This document shows, piece by piece, positions 1 to 8,983 of a DNA stretch of 64,000 nucleotides. The notes beneath the pieces are model-generated. The model was not told where the DNA came from. It did not search any database and saw only the letters and a list, made by a program, of their open reading frames with translations. Source of the stretch: Oceanospirillum linum (lineage in GTDB: Bacteria; Pseudomonadota; Gammaproteobacteria; Pseudomonadales; Halomonadaceae); assembly GCF_900182785.1 (NCBI RefSeq), contig NZ_FXTS01000003.1, positions 507,364 to 571,363 of the forward strand, given 5' to 3'. The first letter of the stretch is position 1. Each line of letters begins with the position of its first letter. The position numbers and the translations under genes are program-made.

Positions 1-197
1 TTATACTCTTCTGCCCATAGGGTCATCAGGTTAGCCAAAGTATCAGAACCAACGGAAGACAGATTCCCGGAGACACCACTTGCTTTTTCATAGCTTGGCA
101 GATTCGGATCAACTTTAGCGGCAGCATTGGCCGTAACAGCTGTAACAGTACCTGCAGCAACCAGAGAAACCGCTGCAATCATCTTCTTCATTTTCAT
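1..197 (-). CDS. pstS: PstS-family phosphate-binding protein, N-terminal part (cut by window edge)
   Basis: Only the first 65 or so codons are present; the gene runs off the left edge. The reading starts MKMKKMIAAV, followed by an alanine/valine-rich signal peptide ending near TANA, so the product is exported to the periplasm. The mature part contains SGNLSSVGSDTLANLM followed by WAEEY, the typical beginning of PstS/SphX-type phosphate-binding proteins of ABC transporters, where the SGSD-type loop takes part in phosphate binding. A good ribosome site (AGGAGA) lies just before the ATG at 197, and a Pho box lies about 95 bases upstream, which supports a phosphate-starvation role. Family assignment is solid; the exact paralogue cannot be told from this fragment. 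Confidence 0.8.
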   Translation of the reverse strand, partial: MKMKKMIAAVSLVAAGTVTAVTANAAAKVDPNLPSYEKASGVSGNLSSVGSDTLANLMTLWAEEY

Positions 198-586
198 GTT
201 ATCTCCTGAACATTACGTCCGTTTTCTGTTTGACTAAATAGGATGCGTATAACTATTAATCTTGCTATGGGCATACTATAGGCAGGCTTTGTGACAGTTA
301 TATGAATGTCATATTCAATGGAGAAACTCTTTTTGTAACCGACAGAAACCTTGCAATTAAGCAATACCGATTCTGTACGAAGTCTCTGGTACCCTTGGCC
401 GGTAAACCCATAGAAAGGTTTGTATCTGGCTCAGTGGTCATAGGGAATAGTGATAGTTAAAGAATTTAGTGATAGTCTGCGCCTGACAGATAAAAAATTC
501 TTGATGGAGCCCCGCCGCGCAATCGGCGTACCTGAAATCTGGTTCAGTCAGACCTGACAACACACTCAGACAAATAAGAAAAGCTA
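198..586. other. Intergenic region between pstS and yciA-like gene
   Basis: A 389-base divergent gap. Its left part holds the PhoB-type promoter of pstS. Its right part must hold the promoter of the thioesterase gene. It contains a perfect 10-base direct repeat TAGTGATAGT at 448-457 and 467-476 (19-base period). I see no convincing gene; the open frame on the minus strand at 438-659 overlaps the thioesterase start and looks like a shadow. Confidence 0.5.
275..308 (-). promoter_or_regulatory. Pho box and -10 element for pstS
   Basis: Read on the minus strand, 308-291 is CATTCATATAACTGTCAC, matching the PhoB box (two 7-base CTGTCAT-type repeats separated by 4 AT-rich bases) at 16 of 18 positions. 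Ten bases downstream is TATAGT (280-275), which fits the usual PhoB-dependent arrangement where the Pho box replaces the -35 element. The transcript would begin about 70 bases before the pstS start codon. Confidence 0.8.
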
Positions 587-1000
587 ATGAGCAACGTCGA
601 TAATATTGAAGATATTCCTTCACCCGTGGGTGAGCTGACACTGAAGATCGCTGCAACACCTCAGGACACCAATATCTATGGTGATATTGCCGGTGGCTGG
701 TTGGTGTCTCAGATGGATCTGGCTGCAGAGATCAGCGCCGGGAAGCTGGCGAAAGGGCGTACTGCAACCGTAGCCATCAGTGAGATGGACTTTCTCTGTC
801 CGGTTCGCATCGGGTCAACTGTCGGCATCTATACCCATGTTAAAGAGGTGGGCCACAGCTCAATTAGCGTCCGTGTCGAGGCCTGGATTCAGCCGCCGTT
901 TGAAAGCGACGAGCAGGAAATGTTTAAGGTGTCTGATGCGAAGTTTGTGATGGTCGCCATAGACGGCAATGGCCGGATTCGTGCTGTACCGGAATCCTGA
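587..1000 (+). CDS. yciA: YciA-type acyl-CoA thioesterase
   Basis: A 137-residue single hotdog-fold protein that would hydrolyse acyl-CoA thioesters in the cytoplasm. The signature NIYGDIAGGWLVSQMD at residues 29-44 matches the YciA/acyl-CoA hydrolase family, and Asp44 lies where the catalytic aspartate of YciA is placed. The following segment (TVAISEMDFLCPVRIG and VGHSSISVRVEAW) is the usual continuation of the fold. Length is close to E. coli YciA (132). The ribosome site before ATG 587 is weak (AAGAAAAG). It is a single-gene unit, ended by a strong hairpin terminator shared with the converging TRAP gene. The family is clear; the in vivo acyl substrate is not. Confidence 0.87.
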   Translation: MSNVDNIEDIPSPVGELTLKIAATPQDTNIYGDIAGGWLVSQMDLAAEISAGKLAKGRTATVAISEMDFLCPVRIGSTVGIYTHVKEVGHSSISVRVEAWIQPPFESDEQEMFKVSDAKFVMVAIDGNGRIRAVPES

Positions 1001-1046
1001 GCAGGTTTTCAGCATTAGAAAATGGAACAGTTTTATTCTACGAAAG

Positions 1047-1076
1047 AAGAGGCCAGTGAATACTGGCCTCTTTTAT
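1047..1076. terminator. Bidirectional rho-independent terminator
   Basis: An 11-bp perfect stem AAGAGGCCAGT / ACTGGCCTCTT with a 4-base GAAT loop and a T-rich tail (TTTTATTTT) on the plus strand. It lies between the converging thioesterase and TRAP genes and has an A-rich 5' side, so it can serve both. Confidence 0.85.
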
Positions 1077-1112
1077 TTTCAACAGCAGTTAACGCTGTGA
1101 ATACATCACTCT

Positions 1113-2228
1113 TTATTTGCTGGTCATCATACGGCCATGCAGATAAGCGTATTCAGAGATTTTCTGATAATCCTCAGACAAACTGCGGAAGTTCATAAAG
1201 GAATCATAGATACGACGCGACAGTTCGTCTTTTTTCGCTTCCTCAAATACCACCTCATCAGAGATAGTACGCAGCTCCTGATAAACATCAGAAGGCAGCT
1301 CACGCAGCTCAGTGCCGTGATCATTAACCAGCTCTTTCAGTGCCAGAGCATTCCGGTAGGTCAGCTCATCCATCATATCCTGGTTAGCAGCACGGGTGGC
1401 AACCATGACAACTTCCTGAAGATCAGCAGGAAGCGCTTCAAATGCCTGCTTGTTCAACATGCCTTCCAGCACAGTACCTGGCTCATGCCAGCCTGGGTAG
1501 TAGTAATATTTAGCAGCTTTATAAAGGCCGAAAGCTTTATCGTTGTACGGGCCAACCCATTCCGTCGCATCAATGGCGCCAGTTTGCAGCGAGGTAAACA
1601 GCTCTGAACCAGGCAAACTTACTGCAGTACCACCGGCACGGTTGATCACTTCGCCGCCCAGTCCCGGAATACGCATTTTCAGACCTTTCAGGTCGTTCAG
1701 CGAGTTGATCTCTTTATTAAACCAACCTGCCATCTGTACGCCGGTATTACCTACCGCAGTAGGAATCAGGTTAAATGGCTCGTAAACCTCTTTCCATAGC
1801 TCAAGACCACCGCCGTAGTAGATCCAGCTGGCGATCTCCTGGGCGTTCAGGCCGAAAGGTACCGCTGCAAAAAATTGCGCAGCCGGCGCCTTACCTTTCC
1901 AGTAATAAGATGCTCCATGACCAATTTGTGCAGTCCCGCTGGAAACCGCATCAAATACACCAAACGCAGGTACCAGTTCTCCGGCTCCATAAACCTTAAC
2001 TTCCAGACGACCACCGCTCATTTTGGTGATCTTTTCTGCAAGGCTGTTAGCTGCAGTACCTAAGCCCGGAAAGTTCTTAGGCCAAGTAGTTACCATTTTC
2101 CACTTAATGGCTTCCTGCTTTGTACTTGTCTGCTGTTTTTCACTGCCCGATTCAGAACCGGTACAGCCTGCCAGTACAGCACCTGCTGCGCCCACACCCA
2201 GTGCGGTAACAAACTCTCGACGCTTCAT
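1113..2228 (-). CDS. TRAP transporter substrate-binding protein, DctP family, lipoprotein
   Basis: A 371-residue extracytoplasmic solute-binding protein of the tripartite (TRAP) transporters that take up organic acids. The N terminus MKRREFVTAL has a twin arginine (residues 3-4) and an AGAVLAGC lipobox with Cys22, so the product may leave by Tat or Sec and be lipid-anchored. The body has typical DctP features: WKMVTTWPKNFPG near residue 43, GAGELVPAFGVFDAV, LNDLKGLKMRIPG and the GAIDATEWVGPYND segment that places substrate-binding residues; this version resembles the alpha-keto-acid (TakP-like) group. The ribosome site CAGGAG is well placed. No dctQ/dctM membrane genes lie beside it, so it is an orphan binding protein here. 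The ligand is unknown. Confidence 0.88.
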   Translation of the reverse strand: MKRREFVTALGVGAAGAVLAGCTGSESGSEKQQTSTKQEAIKWKMVTTWPKNFPGLGTAANSLAEKITKMSGGRLEVKVYGAGELVPAFGVFDAVSSGTAQIGHGASYYWKGKAPAAQFFAAVPFGLNAQEIASWIYYGGGLELWKEVYEPFNLIPTAVGNTGVQMAGWFNKEINSLNDLKGLKMRIPGLGGEVINRAGGTAVSLPGSELFTSLQTGAIDATEWVGPYNDKAFGLYKAAKYYYYPGWHEPGTVLEGMLNKQAFEALPADLQEVVMVATRAANQDMMDELTYRNALALKELVNDHGTELRELPSDVYQELRTISDEVVFEEAKKDELSRRIYDSFMNFRSLSEDYQKISEYAYLHGRMMTSK

Positions 2229-2456
2229 GCTTTTTAGCTCCTGATTTTTATTTTCTTGTTTTCATTTTTTAAGTGTATCGCGACTAAAATTATCAGATTT
2301 TCAGTCAGGTTACACTATTCTGGAGTTATCAAACCCTGAATGCCTGTAAAGCTCAGAGTGCAGACATCACTCAAACCTATAACCCTTTATTTTAAATGGG
2401 TTTAAAGATCAGCAGAAGACCCCAGGCCATAGCAGCACCGATATCTGCGGCGGCTT

Positions 2457-4673
2457 TTATAAGGCTTCCAACTTAGCAAAGCCTGCCATTAGCCATTTTT
2501 CACCATCATTGTCAAAATTCACCTGAATTCGGGCCTTTGCTCCCTGTCCTTCGTAATTTAGTACAATGCCTTCACCGAAAACAGCATGCTTAACCCGTTG
2601 CCCCACCATCAGGGCTGGGCCACCATCACCACTGTCCAGGGCTTCTGTTGGCTTCCATTGAGATCCCGGGCGACTGCTGGTGACCGGTTTTGAGATCTGA
2701 CCGCGCAGGCGCACCTCTTCCAGTAGATGCTCAGGGATTTCACGAACGAAGCGGGAAGGCGTGTTATAGGTTTCCCGACCGTGTAAACGGCGCATCTCTG
2801 CATAGGTGATGTAAAGTTTCCTCATGGCACGGGTGATTCCCACATAGCAGAGACGACGCTCTTCCTGCAGCCGTGAAGGGTCTTCCATCGACATCTTGTG
2901 TGGAAACAGCCCCTCTTCGACACCGGCCATAAATACCAGTGGGAACTCGAGACCTTTTGCCGAATGCAGTGTCATCAGCTGTACGGCATCTTCATATTCA
3001 TCTGCCTGCTGCTCACCAGCATCCAACGCAGCTTCCGAAAGAAAGCTTTGCAGCATGACCAGGGTATCTGCCCCATCATCTTCATCGGTTTCTACTGGGT
3101 CTTCAGCAGGTGTAAAGCCCCGGGCTGCGGTGACCAACTCTTCGAGGTTTTCCACCCGGGCCTGGCCTTTCTCACCTTTCTCCTGACGGTGAAACTCAAC
3201 CAACCCGGTGGTTTCATTCACATGGTCTACCAGTTCATGCAGGCTAAGTTCATGTCCGGAGTCTTCCAGTTGATCCAACAATGCCATAAAGCCACTTAGT
3301 GCAGATAATGCCCGGGCCGGTAAAATTTTATTGGCAATACAGTGTCCAGCAGCTTCCCAGAGCGAGCACCCCTCATTACGGGCCAGTTCCCGCAGAGTAT
3401 CTACTGTCTTAGCACCAATACCGCGGGTCGGTGTATTGATAACACGCTCAAGAGCTGCATCATCATTTCTGCTCTGGATAAGGCGCAGGTAAGCCAGGGC
3501 ATTCTTAATTTCAAGACGCTCATAAAAGCGCTGCCCCCCATAAATCCGATAGGGGGTTCCTGCACGGATCAGGGCTTCTTCCAGCACCCGGGACTGAGCA
3601 TTGGAGCGATACAAAATTGCCGTTTCAGAACGGGTACCCCCTTCCTGCACCCACTTTTCGATGGTATTAACGATAAAACGCGCTTCATCCTGTTCGTTAA
3701 AACCGGCATACAGGGCGATGGGCTCACCCTCATTACCCTCCGTCCATAACTCTTTACCCATGCGATCAAAATTATTGGCAATCAGGCTATTAGCGGCCTC
3801 CAGAATGGTGCCGGTGGAGCGGTAGTTCTGTTCCAGCCGAACCGTCTTACTGCCATCAAAGTCGGTGGCAAACTGGTGGATATTTTCAACTTTTGCGCCA
3901 CGCCAACCATAGATCGACTGATCATCATCACCAACCACGGTCAGTAGATTATTATGGCCGGATGTCAGCAGGCGTAGCCACGCATACTGAATAGTATTGG
4001 TGTCCTGAAATTCATCCACCAAAATATGACGGAAGCGCTCCTGGTAATGCTTCAGCAATAGCGGATTATCCCGCAGAAGCTCATGGGCACGCAGCAACAG
4101 CTCACCAAAATCCACCAGACCAGTACGCTGGCAATGCTCTTCATAGAGGCTATAAAGATGATTCATGGTGGCAGTGAAGCGGTCGCCGGTATCCATAAAG
4201 TAGCCCGCGCGGCGACCCTCATCCTTTTGGCCATTGATATACCCCTGAACCTGTCGCGGTGGCCAGCGCTCATCATCAATACCGTGATCTTTCATCAGGC
4301 GCTTTATCAGGCGCAACTGATCATCGGAGTCCAGAATCTGGAAATTTTCCGGTAACCTGGCGTCCCGCCAATGGGTTCTCAGCAAACGGTGTGCGATACC
4401 ATGAAATGTTCCGACCCAGAAGTTACGCATGGGTAAGCCCAGTAAAGCCTCCAACCGGGTCCGCATCTCTGCCGCAGCCTTGTTGGTGAAGGTTACCGAC
4501 ATAATACTGTGGGGAGAGATACCTTCGACCTGCACCAGCCAACCTATCCTATGCACCAGAACCCGGGTTTTACCACTGCCGGCGCCAGCCAAAACCAGCA
4601 TATGCTGCGCTGGTGCAGTAACCGCTTCACGTTGAGCATCATTCAGGGCGTCGATAAGGTGTGTAACTTCCAT
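2457..4673 (-). CDS. uvrD: DNA helicase II UvrD
   Basis: A superfamily 1A 3'-5' DNA helicase used in nucleotide excision and mismatch repair. I chose the ATG at 4673 (MEVTHLIDALNDAQREAV) because the family begins there and GGAAGA lies just upstream; this gives 738 residues against 720 in E. coli. A 20-residue upstream extension is open but not family-like. Visible motifs are Q-motif DAQREAV, Walker A AGAGSGKT (about 29-36), TFTNKAA (Ia), DEFQDTN (II), GDDDQSIYGWRGA (III), QNYRST (IV) and VGITRAMRKLYI (VI). The C-terminal VKHAVFGEGIVLNYEG segment is the Tudor-like domain that contacts RNA polymerase. It is a single gene, divergent from the GGDEF/EAL gene. I saw no LexA-box palindrome in the 219-base upstream gap. 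Confidence 0.95.
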   Translation of the reverse strand: MEVTHLIDALNDAQREAVTAPAQHMLVLAGAGSGKTRVLVHRIGWLVQVEGISPHSIMSVTFTNKAAAEMRTRLEALLGLPMRNFWVGTFHGIAHRLLRTHWRDARLPENFQILDSDDQLRLIKRLMKDHGIDDERWPPRQVQGYINGQKDEGRRAGYFMDTGDRFTATMNHLYSLYEEHCQRTGLVDFGELLLRAHELLRDNPLLLKHYQERFRHILVDEFQDTNTIQYAWLRLLTSGHNNLLTVVGDDDQSIYGWRGAKVENIHQFATDFDGSKTVRLEQNYRSTGTILEAANSLIANNFDRMGKELWTEGNEGEPIALYAGFNEQDEARFIVNTIEKWVQEGGTRSETAILYRSNAQSRVLEEALIRAGTPYRIYGGQRFYERLEIKNALAYLRLIQSRNDDAALERVINTPTRGIGAKTVDTLRELARNEGCSLWEAAGHCIANKILPARALSALSGFMALLDQLEDSGHELSLHELVDHVNETTGLVEFHRQEKGEKGQARVENLEELVTAARGFTPAEDPVETDEDDGADTLVMLQSFLSEAALDAGEQQADEYEDAVQLMTLHSAKGLEFPLVFMAGVEEGLFPHKMSMEDPSRLQEERRLCYVGITRAMRKLYITYAEMRRLHGRETYNTPSRFVREIPEHLLEEVRLRGQISKPVTSSRPGSQWKPTEALDSGDGGPALMVGQRVKHAVFGEGIVLNYEGQGAKARIQVNFDNDGEKWLMAGFAKLEAL

Positions 4674-4892
4674 AATCTTCCAGTTATTTTGGCGAGTGAT
4701 CAGGGCAGAGCTGGCGTATTGCCTAGGCTGCAAGGTCGTTTTTATCGTCGAGACTCTATCACAATATGTTACTGAAAACCCTTATCAGCCTATTCTGAAG
4801 CACCGGTGCATCTGTTATCTTTAACCATCAAGGGCTTAAGGGAATTGAGCCCATAAAACAAAAATAAGACGACACCAGAGTAATAACTAACC

Positions 4893-7823
4893 ATGACTTA
4901 TCCTGAAGAGTCCTCTTTTCTGCAGGAACAGGCTGATGCGGCGTCCTTCGATCAGGCCTTACTCTGTGAACAGCTGACATTGTTATACAGGGATTCCACA
5001 GCATATTATCGGCTGGGTATGGGCTGCGCCCTGGTGTGCTGCACTTTGTTGTGGGATACCACGGCAAATATGCTACTGGGGTTCTGGTTGCTAGCCTATG
5101 CCTTCCTGACGTGGGGCGGGATTAACCTTAACAACCGGTTCCAGAAATACCTGAACCATAAGCCCTCCGACACAGCTGCGAGTTCAGCCAGCAAGCTCAA
5201 CAGATGGCGGCATCTCTTCACTTTAGGTGGCGCTCTGGTCGGCAGCTGTTGGGGAGTGTTACTGGTCTGCCTAACACCTGAATCAAGCATCTTGCTGCAG
5301 TCCGTGGTTATTCTGGCCATGACAGGGCTCGCTCTCTATGCCAGTGCTATCTTTTCAGCACTGCTTGTCAGCTACCTTGGATTTGTTCTACCGGCCTTTA
5401 TTCCCTTCCTGTTGCGGGAGTTTAATAGCCCGGAGCCTTTGCTTTCCCCCTCAGTAATTCTGGTTTTCCTCAGCTTTCTGATCTATAGCGCCTGGCGAAA
5501 CCACCTGCTGCTAAAAAACTCTCTGAGCCAGAATGTTAATAATCGCCGACTGCTGAAGCAGGTTAGCCGCGAGCAGAAGATCACCCAGCAGCTCAACCAA
5601 CAACTCGAAGCAGAGGCAAAAACGAGAGCAGAAGCAGAACAAAAACTGCAACAGGCACAATCCAGCCTTGAACGCCAGATTCAGGAGCGCACACAGGCTC
5701 TGTCAGAAGCCAATCAGCATCTGAAAACAGCAATATCAGAGCAGCGTCAGGCCAGTATTGACCTCGAACGTAACCGCCAGCGCTACTCCAAAGCAATCGA
5801 AGCCAGTGATCTGGGGTTATGGGAGTGGGATCTGGAAACAGATGAGATTTATCACTCACATTTTGAGCAGCTATTTGGCTACTCAGAGCAGGAAATTCCA
5901 CACTTTATGGGACACCTGCAACCTCTAGTGCATAAAGAAGATTATCCGACATTAAGAACTGCATTAGTGGATACTCTGAAGGGTTATCTTGATCAGTTTA
6001 AAGTTCAGTTCCGCATCCGTCATAAAGGTGGCCAATGGCGATGGCTGGAGGATACCGGAAGAGTAATCGACCGCAATCCTCAGTCCGGAAAAGCCCGTAA
6101 AATGATTGGAACCCGTCGGGACGTTACAGACCAGATTGCCCGTGATGAACGATTACGCCTTGCCTGGCATGCTTTTGAAAGCTCCAGCGAGGCGATCTTT
6201 ATCCTTAATGAAGACTTTGTTATCACCACGCTCAATGAAGCCTTCTACCAGATTACAGGCTATTCCTGTCAGGAACTGCAAGGCACACCTTTCGACCAGA
6301 GCCCACTATGGCAGCTTGATCAGGAGCTGAATAAAAAGATTCGCAAACAACTGACTCAGCTCGGCGCCTGGGAAGGTGAGTTAATCGAACAGCGTAAAAA
6401 TGGTGATAAATTCCCTGAATGGCTGAAGGTTTATCGCGTACCTTCCAAGCAGAGTGAAGCCTCTCACTACGTCGGTATCTTCTCCGATCTGACCCAGCGA
6501 AAGAAAGCGGAAGAGAAACTCAGCTATCTGGCGAACTACGATGACCTGACCGGGGTTGCTAACCGCAACCAGTTCAAAGATCGATTGCATATTGCTATTT
6601 CACAGGCCCGACTGAATAACGGGAAAATGGCTTTAATACTTCTGGATATTGACCGGTTCAAGGCGATTAATAACACACTGGGACATGATGTCGGCGATCA
6701 GCTCTTAAAAGAGCTGGCAAATCGCCTGAACAACCAGATTCAGAAAGTAGATACTATTGCCCGCCTCGGGGCTGATGAGTTTGCCCTGATTGTTGACCAT
6801 TACGAACAGGAGTCTGACATTACTGAGTTAGCTGAACAGATCTACCAGCTGGTTCATACGCCACTTAAAATCGAAAACCATGAACTAATTACCTCCTGCA
6901 GTATAGGTATCAGCCTGTTTCCGAAGCATACCCGTGGCCTTAATATTTTAGTTAACCAGGCAGACCTGGCCCGTAATAAGGTAAAACAGTTAGGTGGCTC
7001 AGGGTTCGAGTTCTACTCAGAAGAGCTGCAAACCGGTTCCCTGGAACGCTTGAAAATGGAAAGCGACCTTCGCAAAGCGCTCCAGCGTGATGAATTATGT
7101 GTCTACTATCAGCCTAAGGTATCGCTCAAAAAAGATCAGATATTTGAGGCTGAAGCCCTTGTGCGATGGAACCACCCTGAATCAGGGCTTATTTCGCCAG
7201 GATCATTTATTCCCATCGCCGAAGAAACAGGGCTGGTGGCAGCCTTGGGTGAACAAGTGCTGATTAAATCTTGTCGGCAAGTGAAAGAGTGGCTGGACAA
7301 GGGGGTCGAGATCAAGGTCTCCGTTAATCTGTCAGCTCAGCAACTGAGGCATAATGATCTGGTCAGTTTTATTGATCAGACTATTCGGGAAGCAGGTATC
7401 CCCCATAAGCTGATTGAACTGGAGCTTACTGAAAGCTCTCTTATTGACGACCCGGAGCACACTGTCGAGGTGCTGGATCAGATCCGGGCACTGGGCATCA
7501 CGCTGGCGATTGATGATTTTGGAACCGGCTACTCATCCCTCAGTTACCTGCAGCGCTTCCCGCTGGACATACTCAAGATTGACCGAAGCTTTCTGAAACA
7601 GATAAACAGCCCTGATCCTCAGCAAGCGACACTCACAAAAGCCATCATCGCCCTGGGCCACAATCTTGAGATGAGAATTGTTGCTGAGGGTGTCGAAACC
7701 CGAGCCCAGCTGGAGTTCCTTATTCGACATGGTTGCGATTTCGCCCAGGGCTTCTACATCAGCCCACCCGTGCCAGCCCAGACATTCTTTGAACTGGTTG
7801 AGCAGTACAACAGCAAGGTATAA
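4893..7823 (+). CDS. Membrane PAS-PAS-GGDEF-EAL cyclic-di-GMP protein
   Basis: A 976-residue inner-membrane signalling protein. Residues about 45-205 hold five or six hydrophobic segments (a MASE-like sensor), then a glutamine/glutamate-rich coiled coil to about 295, a PAS domain with PAC (about 300-415), a second PAS (about 420-540), GGDEF (about 545-705) and EAL (about 715-970). The diguanylate cyclase signature reads RLGADEF rather than GGDEF (about residue 625), and the residues where an RxxD inhibitory site would lie read QKVD. The EAL half looks intact: EAEALVRWNHP, NLSAQQL, ELTES, DDFGTGYSSLSYL, KIDRSFL and EGVET. It is therefore more likely a phosphodiesterase, perhaps controlled by its GGDEF domain. 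It ends at a strong terminator. The start at 4893 has only a weak ribosome site. Confidence 0.88.
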   Translation: MTYPEESSFLQEQADAASFDQALLCEQLTLLYRDSTAYYRLGMGCALVCCTLLWDTTANMLLGFWLLAYAFLTWGGINLNNRFQKYLNHKPSDTAASSASKLNRWRHLFTLGGALVGSCWGVLLVCLTPESSILLQSVVILAMTGLALYASAIFSALLVSYLGFVLPAFIPFLLREFNSPEPLLSPSVILVFLSFLIYSAWRNHLLLKNSLSQNVNNRRLLKQVSREQKITQQLNQQLEAEAKTRAEAEQKLQQAQSSLERQIQERTQALSEANQHLKTAISEQRQASIDLERNRQRYSKAIEASDLGLWEWDLETDEIYHSHFEQLFGYSEQEIPHFMGHLQPLVHKEDYPTLRTALVDTLKGYLDQFKVQFRIRHKGGQWRWLEDTGRVIDRNPQSGKARKMIGTRRDVTDQIARDERLRLAWHAFESSSEAIFILNEDFVITTLNEAFYQITGYSCQELQGTPFDQSPLWQLDQELNKKIRKQLTQLGAWEGELIEQRKNGDKFPEWLKVYRVPSKQSEASHYVGIFSDLTQRKKAEEKLSYLANYDDLTGVANRNQFKDRLHIAISQARLNNGKMALILLDIDRFKAINNTLGHDVGDQLLKELANRLNNQIQKVDTIARLGADEFALIVDHYEQESDITELAEQIYQLVHTPLKIENHELITSCSIGISLFPKHTRGLNILVNQADLARNKVKQLGGSGFEFYSEELQTGSLERLKMESDLRKALQRDELCVYYQPKVSLKKDQIFEAEALVRWNHPESGLISPGSFIPIAEETGLVAALGEQVLIKSCRQVKEWLDKGVEIKVSVNLSAQQLRHNDLVSFIDQTIREAGIPHKLIELELTESSLIDDPEHTVEVLDQIRALGITLAIDDFGTGYSSLSYLQRFPLDILKIDRSFLKQINSPDPQQATLTKAIIALGHNLEMRIVAEGVETRAQLEFLIRHGCDFAQGFYISPPVPAQTFFELVEQYNSKV

Positions 7824-7878
7824 GCAAAGAAATAAAGTGCAGGTAAAGAGATAAAGTAGCAGGGAAATCCCATTGCAG

Positions 7879-7903
7879 AACGGAGCATCACGCTCCGTTT
7901 TGT
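7879..7903. terminator. Terminator between GGDEF/EAL gene and hexR
   Basis: An 8-bp stem AACGGAGC / GCTCCGTT with the loop ATCAC, followed on the plus strand by TTGTTATATTTT. It lies between converging genes; the AA at the 5' side gives a short T run in the other direction too. Confidence 0.7.
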
Positions 7904-7922
7904 TATATTTTAATGCACATCC

Positions 7923-8774
7923 TCAGCTATCTGTCAGCCGGAGAGAGTGCAAGCTGCGCTTTACAGCCTTAAGATGCTCCGCCAGTTTAGGGCCACGCAT
8001 TTTGGCTACCCCCACCGCCAGAACATCAATCATCACCAGATGAGCAATGCGTGAAGTCATGGGCGTATAAATTTCAGTATCCTCCGGTACATCAATGTAC
8101 AACGGAATGGTAGCCAGTTCCGCCAGAGGTGAGCCACTGGGGCAAAGCGCAATGACATTAGCTCCCGCCTCACGCACCAGCTGTATACTTTGCAGTAATG
8201 CTTTTGTCCGGCCAGTCTGCGAGATCGCCACCACCACATCAGTATCTGACAAAGTTACCGCAGACATATTCTGCATATGAGGGTCAGAGTAGGCTGCAGT
8301 GGACATCTGTAAGCGGAAAAATTTATGCTGAGCATCGGTGGCAACAGCACCCGACGCCCCAAAACCAAAGAACTCTACCCGGTCAGAGCTGCTTAAGGCG
8401 GTGATCGCTTCCTGAACTTTCTCAGTGTTGATACGGTTTTTAACAGCAAGTAGGGCACTGGCTGTCGTATCAAAAATACTATTGGTAAAATCACTGACCG
8501 AATCATCCTGATTCATTGAGAACTGAGCAAATCGCGTCTCTTTTGCCAGGACCTGGGCTAAACGTAGTTTAAAGTCCTGAAAGCCATCACAGCCTAATGC
8601 ACGACAGAAGCGAACAACCGTGGGCTCACTGACATTGGCTTCTGTCGCCAGATCAACAATACGCATATGAATCACATCCGTTGCATGGTTCAGCACATAA
8701 TCAGCAACCTTCTGCTCCGAACGGCGAAACTGTGTTTTTGAGTGATGGATCTTTTCCAGGATGTTTTCTTTCAC
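7923..8774 (-). CDS. hexR: RpiR-family transcriptional regulator, HexR-like
   Basis: A 283-residue cytoplasmic regulator with an N-terminal RpiR helix-turn-helix (residues 1-77; VDLATEANVSEPTVVRFCRALG is the DNA-reading part) and a C-terminal SIS sugar-phosphate domain (about 125-255; FFGFGASGAVATDAQHKFFR and AISQTGRTKALL). The order and wording closely follow HexR of gammaproteobacteria, which represses Entner-Doudoroff and related glycolytic genes and responds to 2-keto-3-deoxy-6-phosphogluconate. HexR is often next to zwf-pgl-eda, but here it stands alone between a c-di-GMP protein and a small acidic protein, so its targets must lie elsewhere. RpiR/SIS membership is certain; the HexR name rests on whole-length resemblance. 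Confidence 0.8.
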   Translation of the reverse strand: MKENILEKIHHSKTQFRRSEQKVADYVLNHATDVIHMRIVDLATEANVSEPTVVRFCRALGCDGFQDFKLRLAQVLAKETRFAQFSMNQDDSVSDFTNSIFDTTASALLAVKNRINTEKVQEAITALSSSDRVEFFGFGASGAVATDAQHKFFRLQMSTAAYSDPHMQNMSAVTLSDTDVVVAISQTGRTKALLQSIQLVREAGANVIALCPSGSPLAELATIPLYIDVPEDTEIYTPMTSRIAHLVMIDVLAVGVAKMRGPKLAEHLKAVKRSLHSLRLTDS

Positions 8775-8872
8775 CGGTTTACCACTGGTTAATTAAGCTC
8801 TTAGACGTCTGTTTATTTTACCTGTAACTTTGGCATAACGTCATTTTTTATTCCTACGTTAAAATACCAAGC

Positions 8873-8918
8873 TTGTCACAGGAATTTCATACACGCTATA
8901 TTAGGATGGTAATCCTAA
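8873..8918 (+). promoter_or_regulatory. Putative promoter with palindromic operator
   Basis: TTGTCA (8873-8878) and TATATT (8897-8902), 18 bases apart, form a plausible sigma-70 promoter for the gene at 8984. A perfect inverted repeat TTAGGAT-GGTA-ATCCTAA (8901-8918) overlaps the end of the -10 element and the likely transcription start, a position where a bound regulator would block initiation. It could also form a small RNA hairpin. Confidence 0.4.
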
Positions 8919-8983
8919 ATCGATACAGGTTGTCATTTACTTATCAATCAAGCCTCAGGAAGAGCCTGGGGGAGGATGCTGAT

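Noticed and set aside
438..659. 73-codon minus-strand frame over the yciA start
   Set aside because: Overlaps the well-supported thioesterase gene; no known likeness.
2392..2454. Short minus-strand stretch reading AAADIGAAMAWGLLLIFKPI
   Set aside because: Looks like the end of a membrane protein but has no start or upstream coding; it runs on from the uvrD stop and is too short to support.
4674..4892. Possible LexA box before uvrD
   Set aside because: I looked for the CTGT-N8-ACAG palindrome and did not find it in this gap.
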